DNA of 64,000 nt from Vibrio pacinii DSM 19139 (lineage in GTDB: Bacteria; Pseudomonadota; Gammaproteobacteria; Enterobacterales; Vibrionaceae): positions 310,001 to 374,000 of the forward strand of contig NZ_JONH01000002.1 of assembly GCF_000711795.1 (NCBI RefSeq). The letters are read 5' to 3'. Shown here piece after piece: positions 44,084-52,397 of this stretch. Below the pieces are notes generated by a model, which was given only the letters and a program-made list of their open reading frames with translations, did not search any database and was not told the DNA's origin. Positions within the stretch are counted from its first letter, which is position 1; the number at the start of each line of letters is the position of its first letter. Both the position numbers and the translations under genes were made by a program.

Positions 44084-44142
44084 AATAAAAGCGACCTAGA
44101 ATGAGTGATTGTTAACTTATTGAATAATATGTTCTTTTAATC

Positions 44143-44158
44143 TGGCACGCCGCCTGCA
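44143..44158 (+). promoter_or_regulatory. Sigma-54 promoter of the phn-like operon
   Basis: TGGCACGCCGCCTGCA matches the -24/-12 consensus very well, with exact GG-N10-GC spacing, 47 bases before the start of the binding-protein gene. Confidence 0.85.
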
Positions 44159-44204
44159 ATAGGGAAGGGGAATATCAACAATAACGTGAATGTAAGGTTC
44201 TAAT

Positions 44205-45245
44205 ATGAAAAACAGTGTAAAAGGATTGTTAATCGCTGGGTCTTTGTTGCTGCCAACCCTTTCGATGGCAAGTGAATGTGCTAACCGTGGTGTTCTTGAC
44301 GATAGATATTGTGATGAGAACCAAGACCTAGTGGCCGATGCACCGAAACAGGCGTCTGAATGGATTGATCCAAGCACCTTAGTGTTTACTTATACTCCGG
44401 TTGAAGATCCGGCACTCTACAAAGATGCTTTCGCGGATTTTCAAGCGCACCTGAGTAAAATCACCGGTAAAAAAGTCATCTATTACACTGTTCACTCTAA
44501 TTCGGCACAAGTAGAAGCGATGCGTTCTGGCAGACTGCATGTGGCCGGTTTCTCTACAGGCCCAACGGGTTACGCCGTGAACCTTGCCGGCTATGTACCA
44601 ATCGCGGTGAAAGGTGATGAATCTGGCTTCCAAGGTTATAACTTGGTTACGATTGTACGTAAAGATAGTGGCATCAATGAGATGGCGGATCTAAAAGGTA
44701 AGAAAGTGGCGCATACGTCAGCTTCGTCAAACTCAGGTAATCTTGCCCCGCGCGCTCTATTTCCAGCTCAAGGCCTAGTGCCAGACGAAGACTACAAAGT
44801 GCTCTACTCAGGTAAACATGACCAGTCGATCTTGGGAGTGTTTAATGGCGATTACGACGCTGCACCTGTTGCTTCTGATGTCTATGATCGAATGGTTGCT
44901 GCAGGTCGTGTTGACGATTCAGAGCTAAAGATCATCTACCGTAGCCCACGTTTCCCTACTTCTGCTTTTGGCTACGCTTATAACCTCAAACCTGAGTTAG
45001 CTGACAAGATCAATCAAGCCTTCTTTAGTTACCGATTCACTCCAGAAATGAGTGAGGCATTTAAAGGCGCAGACCGTTTCTCTCCGATCACTTATAAAGA
45101 AGATTGGTCTGTGATTCGTGATATTGCCCATGCCACAGGTACCGCTTACACCAAAACGGGTTTGAAAAAGCTAGCCGAGAAAGACGCTGCTAAGCGCGCA
45201 AAGAAAAAAGCCGCAGAGCTAGCAAAACAAGCCACCGCGCAATAA
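44205..45245 (+). CDS. phnD: PhnD-family periplasmic binding protein
   Basis: A 346-residue periplasmic component of a phosphate/phosphite/phosphonate-type ABC importer. The signal peptide ends near residue 23 (LSMAS|ECA). The N-terminal segment CANRGVLDDRYCDENQDLVAD has two cysteines and an acidic loop. The ligand core follows, with HSNSAQVEAMRSGRLHVAGF and AHTSASSNSGNLAPRALF matching PhnD loops that hold the phospho group. The last 25 residues are a Lys/Ala-rich helix, unusual for a binding protein. The ligand could be a phosphonate, phosphite or glycerophospho compound, and the adjacent phosphodiesterase favours the last. Confidence 0.87.
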   Translation: MKNSVKGLLIAGSLLLPTLSMASECANRGVLDDRYCDENQDLVADAPKQASEWIDPSTLVFTYTPVEDPALYKDAFADFQAHLSKITGKKVIYYTVHSNSAQVEAMRSGRLHVAGFSTGPTGYAVNLAGYVPIAVKGDESGFQGYNLVTIVRKDSGINEMADLKGKKVAHTSASSNSGNLAPRALFPAQGLVPDEDYKVLYSGKHDQSILGVFNGDYDAAPVASDVYDRMVAAGRVDDSELKIIYRSPRFPTSAFGYAYNLKPELADKINQAFFSYRFTPEMSEAFKGADRFSPITYKEDWSVIRDIAHATGTAYTKTGLKKLAEKDAAKRAKKKAAELAKQATAQ

Positions 45246-45267
45246 TTATTCTCCAATAACGTCAATA

Positions 45268-45304
45268 GTACGGTGCCTTGTGTGTAGGGCGCAGGGCACT
45301 GTAC
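45268..45304 (+). repeat. Stem-loop between phnD and phnC
   Basis: GTACGGTGCC / GGCACTGTAC, one mismatch, 17-base loop, no T-run. Such hairpins after binding-protein genes often protect the upstream message and raise its level relative to the transporter genes. Confidence 0.55.
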
Positions 45305-45342
45305 ACCTCAAATAGACCAAGAAAAAAACAAGGAAAAGTAGT

Positions 45343-46128
45343 ATGGCCGTAGCAAGCTGTGACAGCGTAAAGTATGACGGAATCAAGATTAATAACCTGT
45401 TTCATCAATATGTGGCGGGCAAGCCAATCCTTAAAGGCATCGATATTGATGTCGACCAGCCGGGCATTATCGCCATTATTGGTCCATCGGGCACAGGGAA
45501 AAGTACCTTATTGCGCTGTATCAATCGTCTCAACGATCCAACCAGTGGTGAAATTCTTTTTCAGGGCGTTGATCTCACTAAATTGCAAGGCCAAGCGCTG
45601 CGTAATCAACGTCGTCATATTGGGATGGTGTTCCAAGAGTACAACTTAGTCGAACGTTTAACCGTGATTGAAAATGTCCTGTGTGGCCGCTTGGGTTATA
45701 TGTCGTCGTGGAATGCGTGGCGTCGTAATTACTCGAAGCAAGATCTAACTAAAGCGTTTGAATTACTTGAATTCGTTGGTCTACAAGATTTTGCTAACCA
45801 GCGCGCCGATAGTCTCTCGGGCGGCCAGCGCCAGCGTGTTGGTATTGCTCGCGCTGTCATGCAAGACCCGTATATTTTGCTGGCGGATGAGCCTACTTCA
45901 TCACTTGACCCAAAAACCGCAGTAGAAATTATGGAGTTGATGGAAACGTTCGCCAAAGAGAAACAGATTCCAGTTCTGGTCAACATTCATGATGTCAATC
46001 TCGCTAAGCGTTTCGCTAATCGTATTATTGGGATGTGTAACGGCAATGTACATTATGACGGCAGCCCAGAAGGCATCAGCGAAGACGACCTTAAAGTTAT
46101 CTATGGAGGTGAGTCATGGCTGGATTAA
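45343..46128 (+). CDS. phnC: PhnC-family importer ATPase
   Basis: A 261-residue ABC ATPase of the phosphonate importer family. Walker A is GPSGTGKST (47-55), the Q-loop [23 protein letters not shown] is typical of PhnC, the signature is LSGGQRQR, and Walker B is [12 protein letters not shown]. The switch histidine is in VNIHDVN. AAGGAAAAG precedes the ATG. Its end overlaps the first permease gene by 13 bases, so translation is coupled. Confidence 0.9.
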   Translation: MAVASCDSVKYDGIKINNLFHQYVAGKPILKGIDIDVDQPGIIAIIGPSGTGKSTLLRCINRLNDPTSGEILFQGVDLTKLQGQALRNQRRHIGMVFQEYNLVERLTVIENVLCGRLGYMSSWNAWRRNYSKQDLTKAFELLEFVGLQDFANQRADSLSGGQRQRVGIARAVMQDPYILLADEPTSSLDPKTAVEIMELMETFAKEKQIPVLVNIHDVNLAKRFANRIIGMCNGNVHYDGSPEGISEDDLKVIYGGESWLD

Positions 46129-46910
46129 ACGCACCATCAGCAAGTGTCGAAAACCCGTTCAAAGCATCATGGGCAAGCCGTATGGGCGTGGTTGCTGTTA
46201 TAGGCTACTTGATCTATAGCTTCACGACTCTTAACCTCAGCTTTGAGCGTCTAATCATCGGTTTTGGTGAAAGTGAGCGCCTACTTGCTCGCATGTTCCC
46301 ACCCGATTTTTCTCGTTCGAGTTTATTGCTGAGCGGTTTGGCTGAAAGTCTGCAAATTGCCATTATCTCGAGCTTTGTTGGCATTGTGATTTCGCTGTTT
46401 CTTGGCCTATTGGCGGCGCGCAATATGATGCCCGGCATTGTTTCCACGCCTGTGCGTGCATTTATTGCCCTGTGCCGTTCGTTCCACCCTGTCATCATTG
46501 CGATTTTGTTTGTTAAAGCGGTCGGCTTTGGGGCGCTGGCGGGGATACTCACGTTAGTGTTCGCTTCGATCGGGTTCATTGCCAAGCTGTTTGCCGAAGC
46601 TATCGAAGAAATTTCGTTTAAACAAGTTGAGGCGATTCGTGCGACCGGAGCCAGCTTCCTTAGTGTGATTTTGTTTGCGGTAATGCCGCAGGTCTTCACA
46701 CGTTTTATCGGCTTCTCTAGTTATCAGCTTGATTCAAATTTACGAAATTCGACCATGGTCGGTATTGTCGGTGCTGGCGGTTTAGGCGGCACCCTATTTT
46801 CGGCTTTTCAGCGCTTCGATTACGATTTTGTCGCAGCAATTTTGCTGACCATTATTGCCCTGATTCTAGTTGGCGAGTTTTTGTCTAATGTAGTAAGGAG
46901 AATCTTCTAA
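46116..46910 (+). CDS. phnE: PhnE-family permease 1
   Basis: A 264-residue inner-membrane permease with about six spans. The coupling loop [21 protein letters not shown] and [20 protein letters not shown] are PhnE signatures. GGAGGTGA precedes the ATG inside the phnC gene. It overlaps the second permease by one base (TAATG). Two different PhnE subunits in one operon suggest a heterodimeric channel. Confidence 0.9.
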   Translation: MAGLNAPSASVENPFKASWASRMGVVAVIGYLIYSFTTLNLSFERLIIGFGESERLLARMFPPDFSRSSLLLSGLAESLQIAIISSFVGIVISLFLGLLAARNMMPGIVSTPVRAFIALCRSFHPVIIAILFVKAVGFGALAGILTLVFASIGFIAKLFAEAIEEISFKQVEAIRATGASFLSVILFAVMPQVFTRFIGFSSYQLDSNLRNSTMVGIVGAGGLGGTLFSAFQRFDYDFVAAILLTIIALILVGEFLSNVVRRIF

Positions 46911-47713
46911 TGACGACCGCTTCGATTGATAAAGAATGGCACCGCTTTACTTTTAATGAACGCCTTGCCAGATTCGCCGCTTACTTGTGTTTTGTTGCTG
47001 CGATTGTGTGGTCTTGGCAAACGGTAGAGATCATTCCTGAATTCTTGTATGACGCGCCTGCTCAGTTTGCCGATATGTTTAGTCGCATGGTGCCGCTTGA
47101 TTACGCTTTTTACCCTGAAACCATTCACGCAGCGCTGATTGAAACCTTGCATATTGCGACGCTAGGGACGTTATTTAGCTTAGTGATGGCGATTCCTTTG
47201 GCGTTGTTAAATGCGCCGAATATTATGCCGAGTAAAACGTTGAACTGGATAGCGCAGGTGTTTCTGGTTTCATCACGCTCGGTGAACTCTTTGGTATGGG
47301 CGCTGTTATTTATTGCTCTATTTGGCCCTGGAGTGCTGGCCGGAATCATGGCCATTGCAGTGCGAAGTGTCGGTTTTGTTGGCAAATTGCTGGCCGAAGC
47401 GATTGCTGAGGTCAATATGGGCACGATTGAAGCACTTAAAGCCACGGGGGCATCGTGGGGCAGTGTTTTATTCAAAGGCTATTGGCCACAGGTTATCCCT
47501 GCGTTTTTCTCGATTGTTCTGTTTCGTTGGGATATCAACGTACGTGAGTCAGCGGTTCTTGGCTTAGTGGGTGCGGGGGGTATTGGTGTGGTGCTCAATG
47601 ATGCGCAAAACTTATTCGAATGGCAAAAAGTAGCGATGGTGCTCTTGAGTATTTTTGCGGTGGTGTTATTAGCAGAAGCACTGGTTGTGCAAGTACGCAA
47701 AAAATTGATTTAA
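46910..47713 (+). CDS. phnE2: PhnE-family permease 2
   Basis: A 267-residue second permease with the same layout. It has an N-terminal basic segment, about six spans, the coupling loop LAEAIAEVNMGTIEALKATGAS and NVRESAVLGLVGAGGIGVVL. It is related to, but clearly different from, the first PhnE. AAGGAG lies upstream of the coupled start. It is the last gene of the operon and a strong terminator follows. Confidence 0.9.
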   Translation: MTTASIDKEWHRFTFNERLARFAAYLCFVAAIVWSWQTVEIIPEFLYDAPAQFADMFSRMVPLDYAFYPETIHAALIETLHIATLGTLFSLVMAIPLALLNAPNIMPSKTLNWIAQVFLVSSRSVNSLVWALLFIALFGPGVLAGIMAIAVRSVGFVGKLLAEAIAEVNMGTIEALKATGASWGSVLFKGYWPQVIPAFFSIVLFRWDINVRESAVLGLVGAGGIGVVLNDAQNLFEWQKVAMVLLSIFAVVLLAEALVVQVRKKLI

Positions 47714-47728
47714 GCTTCCTTCCAAGCG

Positions 47729-47758
47729 AAGAAACGGCCAAGCGCCGTTTCTTTTTCT
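47729..47758 (+). terminator. Terminator of the phn-like operon
   Basis: AAGAAACGGC / GCCGTTTCTT with a five-base loop and T-run. Confidence 0.85.
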
Positions 47759-47800
47759 TGATTAAGAGTGTGAGGTATTGATGGTGGCTTGTTATCGAAG

Positions 47801-48583
47801 TTATGCTTGCTTTAAAGCCAATAACGCGTCAGCAAACTCAGCAAATCCATAACCGCCACACTGGTTCATGACCACACTAGGTTTGTGGTCGAGTTTATGC
47901 CAATAGTGTTCGATGTTTTTGACCCCGGCCGTTAGTGGTAAAGACTCAAACATTTGTTGGTCATTGAGCGAATCTCCGACGTAACAGCACTGGGTGAGAA
48001 TGTCTTGGTGTGATAAGCCTTGAGCTCGCAAAAACTCAACACTACTGACACGCTTTGAATGATCGCCATACCAAGCATTGATGTGAATGGAACTTGCGGT
48101 TGCATGAGCACCAAGAGTGTGAATGTGAGCAACGATTTGATCGACGATTTCGCTGTCGAGAGGCGGTCGATTTTGGCCGATATCGATAGCAACCTCACAC
48201 AGTCGGTACGCTTGATCTAACGTGAGGTTCACTTCGGCAAAGCGAGTCAAAATCACGTCTATTTGTTGTTTGAGTTTCGCTTGGTTTGCGCGCATCTCGT
48301 CTAGTGGTACTGAGGACGTAAGCGTAATGCCGGGCGTTTTTTTCTCTAGGCAAAAGGCACCATTTTCACCCAAAACAGCGTCGACTGGCCACAACTGGGC
48401 GATATGATCGCACCAACCTGCACACGCGCCCGTTACGGCGGCAACCTTAATGCCATTTTGCTGCAGTTTGTTCAACGCCAACAGCGTTTCTGGTGGTAGT
48501 TTACCCTGCCAAGTCAATGTGTCATCAACATCGGTTAACACCCACTTTATCGGTTTCCATGCCTTTGTCAGCGTCATTTCCAT
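47801..48583 (-). CDS. HAD-IIB family phosphatase
   Basis: A 260-residue cytosolic phosphatase of the HAD superfamily with a type IIB cap. Motif I is VLTDVDDTLTW (nucleophile and acid/base Asp), motif II AAVTGACAGWCD, motif III lysine near SKRVSSVEFL, and motif IV GDSLNDQQMF. Sugar-phosphate and phosphoglycerate-type substrates are common in this class. It converges on the phn-like operon and is not clearly part of it. The name of the substrate cannot be given. Confidence 0.83.
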   Translation of the reverse strand: MEMTLTKAWKPIKWVLTDVDDTLTWQGKLPPETLLALNKLQQNGIKVAAVTGACAGWCDHIAQLWPVDAVLGENGAFCLEKKTPGITLTSSVPLDEMRANQAKLKQQIDVILTRFAEVNLTLDQAYRLCEVAIDIGQNRPPLDSEIVDQIVAHIHTLGAHATASSIHINAWYGDHSKRVSSVEFLRAQGLSHQDILTQCCYVGDSLNDQQMFESLPLTAGVKNIEHYWHKLDHKPSVVMNQCGGYGFAEFADALLALKQA

Positions 48584-48757
48584 GCTCGGTTTTTTCTAAT
48601 CAATCGGCTAACCAGTATACCATGGGGACTGACGCTCGGTGATTGCACAGCGTTGAATTGAGACCGCCGCCAATATTCTCTGAGCGGACGAAAATGATAA
48701 CAATTTATTATCGAATCTATAAAAAACCATAATTTCACTACTAGTCAGTCAGGCGTT
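48584..48757. other. Intergenic sequence between HAD gene and old yellow enzyme unit
   Basis: First part of a 324-base gap. AT-rich around 48700-48745 (possible promoter), with no repeat or clear site. The remainder is occupied by a small frame at 48758. Confidence 0.35.
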
Positions 48758-48907
48758 ATGTTAGCTGCACGATGTAACACAGTGCCATTGGTGGCAGAAG
48801 GTAAGATTGATACCAACACTACCATGGTGCGAGCCCGATTGCGTTTATCTTCCGAGCCTGATGGCAATCAGATGAGTGGATTCAAGCAAGCAAATGATGA
48901 GGAATAA
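48758..48907 (+). CDS. Possible 49-residue leader ORF before the old yellow enzyme gene
   Basis: An uninterrupted frame beginning MLAARCNTVPLVAEGKIDTN. It ends TAA immediately before the ATG of the next gene, without a base between. AGG lies upstream of its ATG. Such a junction allows translational coupling. The peptide has no recognised family, and the frame could be chance or a remnant of a larger gene. Codon use does not settle it. Confidence 0.3.
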   Translation: MLAARCNTVPLVAEGKIDTNTTMVRARLRLSSEPDGNQMSGFKQANDEE

Positions 48908-50008
48908 ATGATGAAAGATGCACTATTTCAGCCGATTAAATTAGGTAAGCTTGAACTAAAAAACCGTATTGTTATGCCACCAATGACACGCTCTCGTGCC
49001 ACTCAGCCGGGTAATTGCGCCAACGACATGATGGCGGCTTACTACGCCCAACGTGCAAGCGCAGGTTTAATCGTCGCCGAAGGCACGCAGATTTCGCCGT
49101 TAGGCCAAGGGTACGCGTGGACACCTGGCATCTATTCTGAAGAGCAAATTGCTGGTTGGAAAAAAGTTACCGATGCCGTGCATGCCAAGCAAGGCACTAT
49201 TTTTGCGCAATTGTGGCATGTAGGGCGAGTTACGCACCCTGATAATACTGGTGGCGAGCAACCGATTTCATCTTCGGCACTGAAAGCGCAGAACGTCAAA
49301 GTATTTGTCGACAATGGCCAACAAGAGCCCGGCTTTGTCGATGTGGTTGAACCGCGTGAAATGAGCAAGCAAGATATCCAAGAGGTGATCGAGCAATACC
49401 GCCAAGCTGCGCTTAATGCGATTGAAGCTGGGTTTGATGGGGTTGAGTTGCATGCCGCGAATGGGTATTTGATCAACCAGTTCATTGACTCAGAAGCGAA
49501 CAACCGCACTGATGAATACGGCGGCTCGATTGAAAATCGTCTGCGCTTTTTGGCTCAAGTCGTAGCAGCGATGACCGATGCTATTGGCGCTGATCGCGTT
49601 GGTGTGCGCCTGGCTCCATTCACGTCACTCAATGGTACGGTTGATAAAACACCAGTAGAGACGTACACAGCGGCCGCAGCACTGCTCAATAAACTCAATG
49701 TCGTTTATCTGCATATTGCTGAAGTCGATTGGGACGATGCACCAGAGACGCCGATAGAGTTTAAGCAAGCGATTCGACAAGCTTATCAGGGCACGATCAT
49801 TTATGCCGGACGTTACGACAGTGATAAAGCGGCTCAAGCGATTAATGACGGTCTCGCGGATATGATCGGTTTTGGTCGTCCGTTTATTGCTAACCCGGAT
49901 TTGCCTAATCGGATTAAACACGATTACCCATTGGCAACGCACGATCCTGCCACATTGTTTGGTGGAGCAGAGCAAGGGCTGGTGGACTACCCTGAATATC
50001 AGGTGTAA
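48908..50008 (+). CDS. nemA: Old yellow enzyme, NemA-like alkene reductase
   Basis: A 366-residue FMN-dependent reductase of the old yellow enzyme family, using NAD(P)H to reduce activated double bonds, nitrate esters or quinone-like toxicants. Features are LFQPIKLGKLELKNRIVMPPMTRSRA, the catalytic pair region HAANGYLINQF (HxxN type), the FMN loop DEYGGSIENRLRF and the C-terminal GFGRPFIANPDLP. It lies convergent to a TetR-type regulator, as NemA genes often lie near TetR-type NemR. GAGGAAT precedes the start, and a second ATG directly follows the first. Confidence 0.88.
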   Translation: MMKDALFQPIKLGKLELKNRIVMPPMTRSRATQPGNCANDMMAAYYAQRASAGLIVAEGTQISPLGQGYAWTPGIYSEEQIAGWKKVTDAVHAKQGTIFAQLWHVGRVTHPDNTGGEQPISSSALKAQNVKVFVDNGQQEPGFVDVVEPREMSKQDIQEVIEQYRQAALNAIEAGFDGVELHAANGYLINQFIDSEANNRTDEYGGSIENRLRFLAQVVAAMTDAIGADRVGVRLAPFTSLNGTVDKTPVETYTAAAALLNKLNVVYLHIAEVDWDDAPETPIEFKQAIRQAYQGTIIYAGRYDSDKAAQAINDGLADMIGFGRPFIANPDLPNRIKHDYPLATHDPATLFGGAEQGLVDYPEYQV

Positions 50009-50025
50009 CGACGCTGAGTGATTGT

Positions 50026-50053
50026 AGCGCCTCATTGTTGAGGCGCTTTTTTT
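50026..50053 (+). terminator. Terminator after the old yellow enzyme gene
   Basis: AGCGCCTCA / TGAGGCGCT with a four-base loop and seven T. It overlaps the end of the TetR-type gene. Confidence 0.85.
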
Positions 50054-50597
50054 ATAACCGAGTTAATATTTTTATTGCGTTGTCGGTGATCGATGTAGTT
50101 TGGCCTGTCATGTAAGCGGTCGTGATCGCGCCCTCTTTCATCAGGCAGACCGCATCAAGTAGGTAAGGCTTTTGGCCACAGAGTTTCGCTGCAATGAGCT
50201 TGCGTACCTCGTCTTTGTGATAAGCGCAATATTGGGCAATATCACTATCGTGGTCACTAAATTCTGCTGAGGTATTGATAAAAAAACAGCCTCTGAAATT
50301 GCCAAGCTCGGTCTCTTGGCCTGCAAACCAACCGCCTAATCCAGTGAATAGTTTTTCTATCACGTCGTGATCTGATTTTGTCTCTGCTAATCGCGAATCT
50401 AACCATGCCATAAACCGTTGATGACGTTGCGTAAGTGCGGCAACGATTAACGCTTCTTTGCTAGCAAAATGGCTGTAGAGCGTGCGTTTTGCTACGCCTG
50501 AAGTTTTAATTATCTCATTGATACCAATAGTTTTTACGCCATGATGATAAAAGAGATCCAACGCCGTATCTATCAGTAGTTGCCGTTTTTTGCTCAT
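50052..50597 (-). CDS. TetR/AcrR-family regulator
   Basis: A 181-residue repressor. The N-terminal helix-turn-helix is GVKTIGINEIIKTSGVAKRTLYSHFASKEALI in order, about 19-50. The ligand domain is all-helical and contains a cysteine-rich part (FRGCFFINTS, QYCAYHKDE, LCGQKPY), which could suit reactive-compound sensing. It is divergent from an HPP-family gene. Two TAGAC-N6-GTCTA palindromes in the shared region are its likely operators. It may also control the old yellow enzyme gene, but no such palindrome is seen there. Confidence 0.85.
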   Translation of the reverse strand: MSKKRQLLIDTALDLFYHHGVKTIGINEIIKTSGVAKRTLYSHFASKEALIVAALTQRHQRFMAWLDSRLAETKSDHDVIEKLFTGLGGWFAGQETELGNFRGCFFINTSAEFSDHDSDIAQYCAYHKDEVRKLIAAKLCGQKPYLLDAVCLMKEGAITTAYMTGQTTSITDNAIKILTRL

Positions 50598-50634
50598 GTT
50601 TTTCCCTCATCATTGCGACACATCTTGACAAAAG

Positions 50635-50650
50635 TAGACCGACTTGTCTA
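50635..50650. promoter_or_regulatory. Candidate TetR operator 1
   Basis: TAGAC-CGACTT-GTCTA, inverted repeat with six-base spacer, between the TetR-type and HPP genes. Confidence 0.65.
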
Positions 50651-50662
50651 TCTTGTTTTGTG

Positions 50663-50678
50663 TAGACAGAGTGGTCTA
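50663..50678. promoter_or_regulatory. Candidate TetR operator 2
   Basis: TAGAC-AGAGTG-GTCTA, same half-sites and spacing as at 50635, 28 bases apart centre to centre. It ends just before the HPP ribosome-binding site. Confidence 0.65.
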
Positions 50679-50695
50679 CTTTTTTGGAGGTATGC

Positions 50696-51151
50696 ATGAA
50701 TAATAAAATGTTGGCGTTGGTGGCGGGCTTTGGCGCCGCGCTTGCTATTGGTTTACTCTCAATAGTCGAAGCGAGCTTACACGATGTAGCGCTGCTAATG
50801 GCGCCATTTGGTGCGACGGCGGTATTGGTGTTTGGTGTGCCAGATAGCCCGCTAGCTCAAGCTAAAAATGTCATTGTCGGTCATATGATTACTGCATTGA
50901 TTGGCGTGGTGTTTGTTGAGTTCTTTTCGGTTTCGCCCTTATCGCTTGCCGCAGCAACGGGATTGGGCGTTAGTGTGATGCTGCTGACAAAAACGACTCA
51001 TCCGCCAGCAGGAGCCAACCCGATTCTGATTATGCTTGCTGGCCAGAGTTGGAGTTTTTTGATTTCTCCAGTGCTGATTGGGGCGGTTACGATCGTCTTG
51101 GTCGGAAAAAGTCTACGAATTATCCAGTCGCGTTATGTGCAAAGCTGTTGA
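50696..51151 (+). CDS. HPP-family membrane protein
   Basis: A 151-residue inner-membrane protein with four hydrophobic spans. The HPP family motif is TTHPPAGANPIL near residues 100-111, and the first conserved segment is LLMAPFGATAVLVFGVPDSPLAQ. Some plant and cyanobacterial relatives transport nitrite. Here the substrate is unknown. GGAGG lies five bases before the ATG at 50696, which decides the start. It is controlled most likely by the divergent TetR-type protein. Confidence 0.83.
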   Translation: MNNKMLALVAGFGAALAIGLLSIVEASLHDVALLMAPFGATAVLVFGVPDSPLAQAKNVIVGHMITALIGVVFVEFFSVSPLSLAAATGLGVSVMLLTKTTHPPAGANPILIMLAGQSWSFLISPVLIGAVTIVLVGKSLRIIQSRYVQSC

Positions 51152-51226
51152 CGGCGATAATCTTGAATGGTGATTGAGGAAAAAACGCGCTACTGTCTTG
51201 ATTTACATTGCAAATTAGGAAAGACA

Positions 51227-51445
51227 ATGCGCGATTCACTACGAGAAAAAATCCTGCAGGTGTGTCAAAAGAAAATTGAACAAAAGGGAGACAACGTCGG
51301 CGTCTCTTTTTACGCTTTTTTCGCCAATAAGAATGATGATCCCAAATTACTTATGGAAGCGGCAAGCTGGTGGATTGAGACCCATCAACTGGATCACTTC
51401 GAAAAGGCCGTCAAAATAATCGATTTGGTTCAATCTGGGCGGTAG
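51227..51445 (+). CDS. DUF6500 family protein
   Basis: A 72-residue cytosolic protein matching DUF6500 as I recall it. It contains SLREKILQVCQKKIEQKGDN, GVSFYAFFANKNDDPKLLME and AASWWIETHQLDHFEKA. It should be mainly helical. AGGAAAG precedes the ATG at 51227. The longer frame begins 20 codons earlier without a ribosome-binding site. Function is unknown. Confidence 0.7.
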   Translation: MRDSLREKILQVCQKKIEQKGDNVGVSFYAFFANKNDDPKLLMEAASWWIETHQLDHFEKAVKIIDLVQSGR

Positions 51446-51533
51446 TTCTATGTTTGTGCCTCTTTAGCTCTGAGGGGCTTTACTCTATAATTGCCGCGCT
51501 TTAATTTGCCAGCCCTCATACCGTGGACATATT

Positions 51534-52265
51534 ATGATTTCGAAAAACCAACTCAAATTACTTCGTGCTTTAGGCCAAAAGAAACAGCGTAAGGCGCAGG
51601 GTTTATTCTTGGTCCAAGGCGAGAAAAACGTTCTTGAGCTGGTGAATAGTACCCTCACGGTAAAGCAACTTTTTGCCACCGCAGAATTTTTAGCCGAGCA
51701 CCGCCCATTGCTTCACTTTGAGTGTATTGAAGCGTCTTTGGATGAGTTGACCAAAGCCAGTACGTTAGTTAGCAACAATGCGGCGATTGCCGTGGTGGAA
51801 ATACCTCAGGTTGAAGTGCCAAAAGCGCAAGGTTTGATGATTGCATTGGATGGGGTTTCTGACCCTGGTAATTTAGGTACCATTATTCGTGTTGCAGATT
51901 GGTATGGCATTAAGCATATAGTCGCCAGTACCGACTGTGCCGACCCGTATAACCCGAAAACGATCAGCGCTACCATGGGCAGCTTTGGCCGAGTGACGGT
52001 CAGTCAGTTGGATTTACCCGCTTATTTGCAGCAGTCAGATCTACCGGTTTACGGGGCGTTCCTGGAAGGTGAAAGCGTACATAAAACGCAATTTGCTGCT
52101 GAAGGTATCTTGTTGATGGGGAGTGAGTCTCATGGTGTTCGTCAATCAGCGGCTCAATATGTCACCGATAAAATTACCATTCCAGCCTTTGGTGGCGCAG
52201 AGTCTCTTAATGTCGCGATGGCGACCGGGATCATTCTCGACAATATGCGTCGTCAAAACGGCTAA
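51534..52265 (+). CDS. TrmH/SpoU-family RNA methyltransferase
   Basis: A 243-residue SPOUT methyltransferase that puts a 2'-O-methyl group on rRNA or tRNA using S-adenosylmethionine. The N-terminal substrate-binding domain (about 1-90) contains KKQRKAQGLFLVQGEKNV. The catalytic knot motifs are LDGVSDPGNLGTIIRVADW (motif 1), LLMGSESHGV (motif 2) and IPAFGGAESLNVAMATGI (motif 3). The target nucleotide is not known from sequence. It is monocistronic. Confidence 0.88.
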   Translation: MISKNQLKLLRALGQKKQRKAQGLFLVQGEKNVLELVNSTLTVKQLFATAEFLAEHRPLLHFECIEASLDELTKASTLVSNNAAIAVVEIPQVEVPKAQGLMIALDGVSDPGNLGTIIRVADWYGIKHIVASTDCADPYNPKTISATMGSFGRVTVSQLDLPAYLQQSDLPVYGAFLEGESVHKTQFAAEGILLMGSESHGVRQSAAQYVTDKITIPAFGGAESLNVAMATGIILDNMRRQNG

Positions 52266-52341
52266 TCGTGTCTTGGGTGTGCTCGCACCTGAGCTCTGTG
52301 ATGCATCAGTGATGAGTGTTCCTACTTCTACCGCTTTTTAA

Positions 52342-52370
52342 AAAGGGCTGATGTTTTGGCATCAACCCTT
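52342..52370 (-). terminator. Terminator of the small periplasmic protein gene
   Basis: AAAGGG-C-TGAT / ATCA-A-CCCTT hairpin with the T-run on the minus strand, downstream of the gene ending at 52398. Confidence 0.65.
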
Positions 52371-52397
52371 TGACACTTCTCTACTTATATCTTGCGG

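Noticed and set aside
39245..47713. PhoB (Pho box) control of the phosphodiesterase and phn genes
   Set aside because: I looked for tandem CTGTCAT-like repeats upstream of 42759 and 44205 and saw none, whereas sigma-54 promoters are clear.
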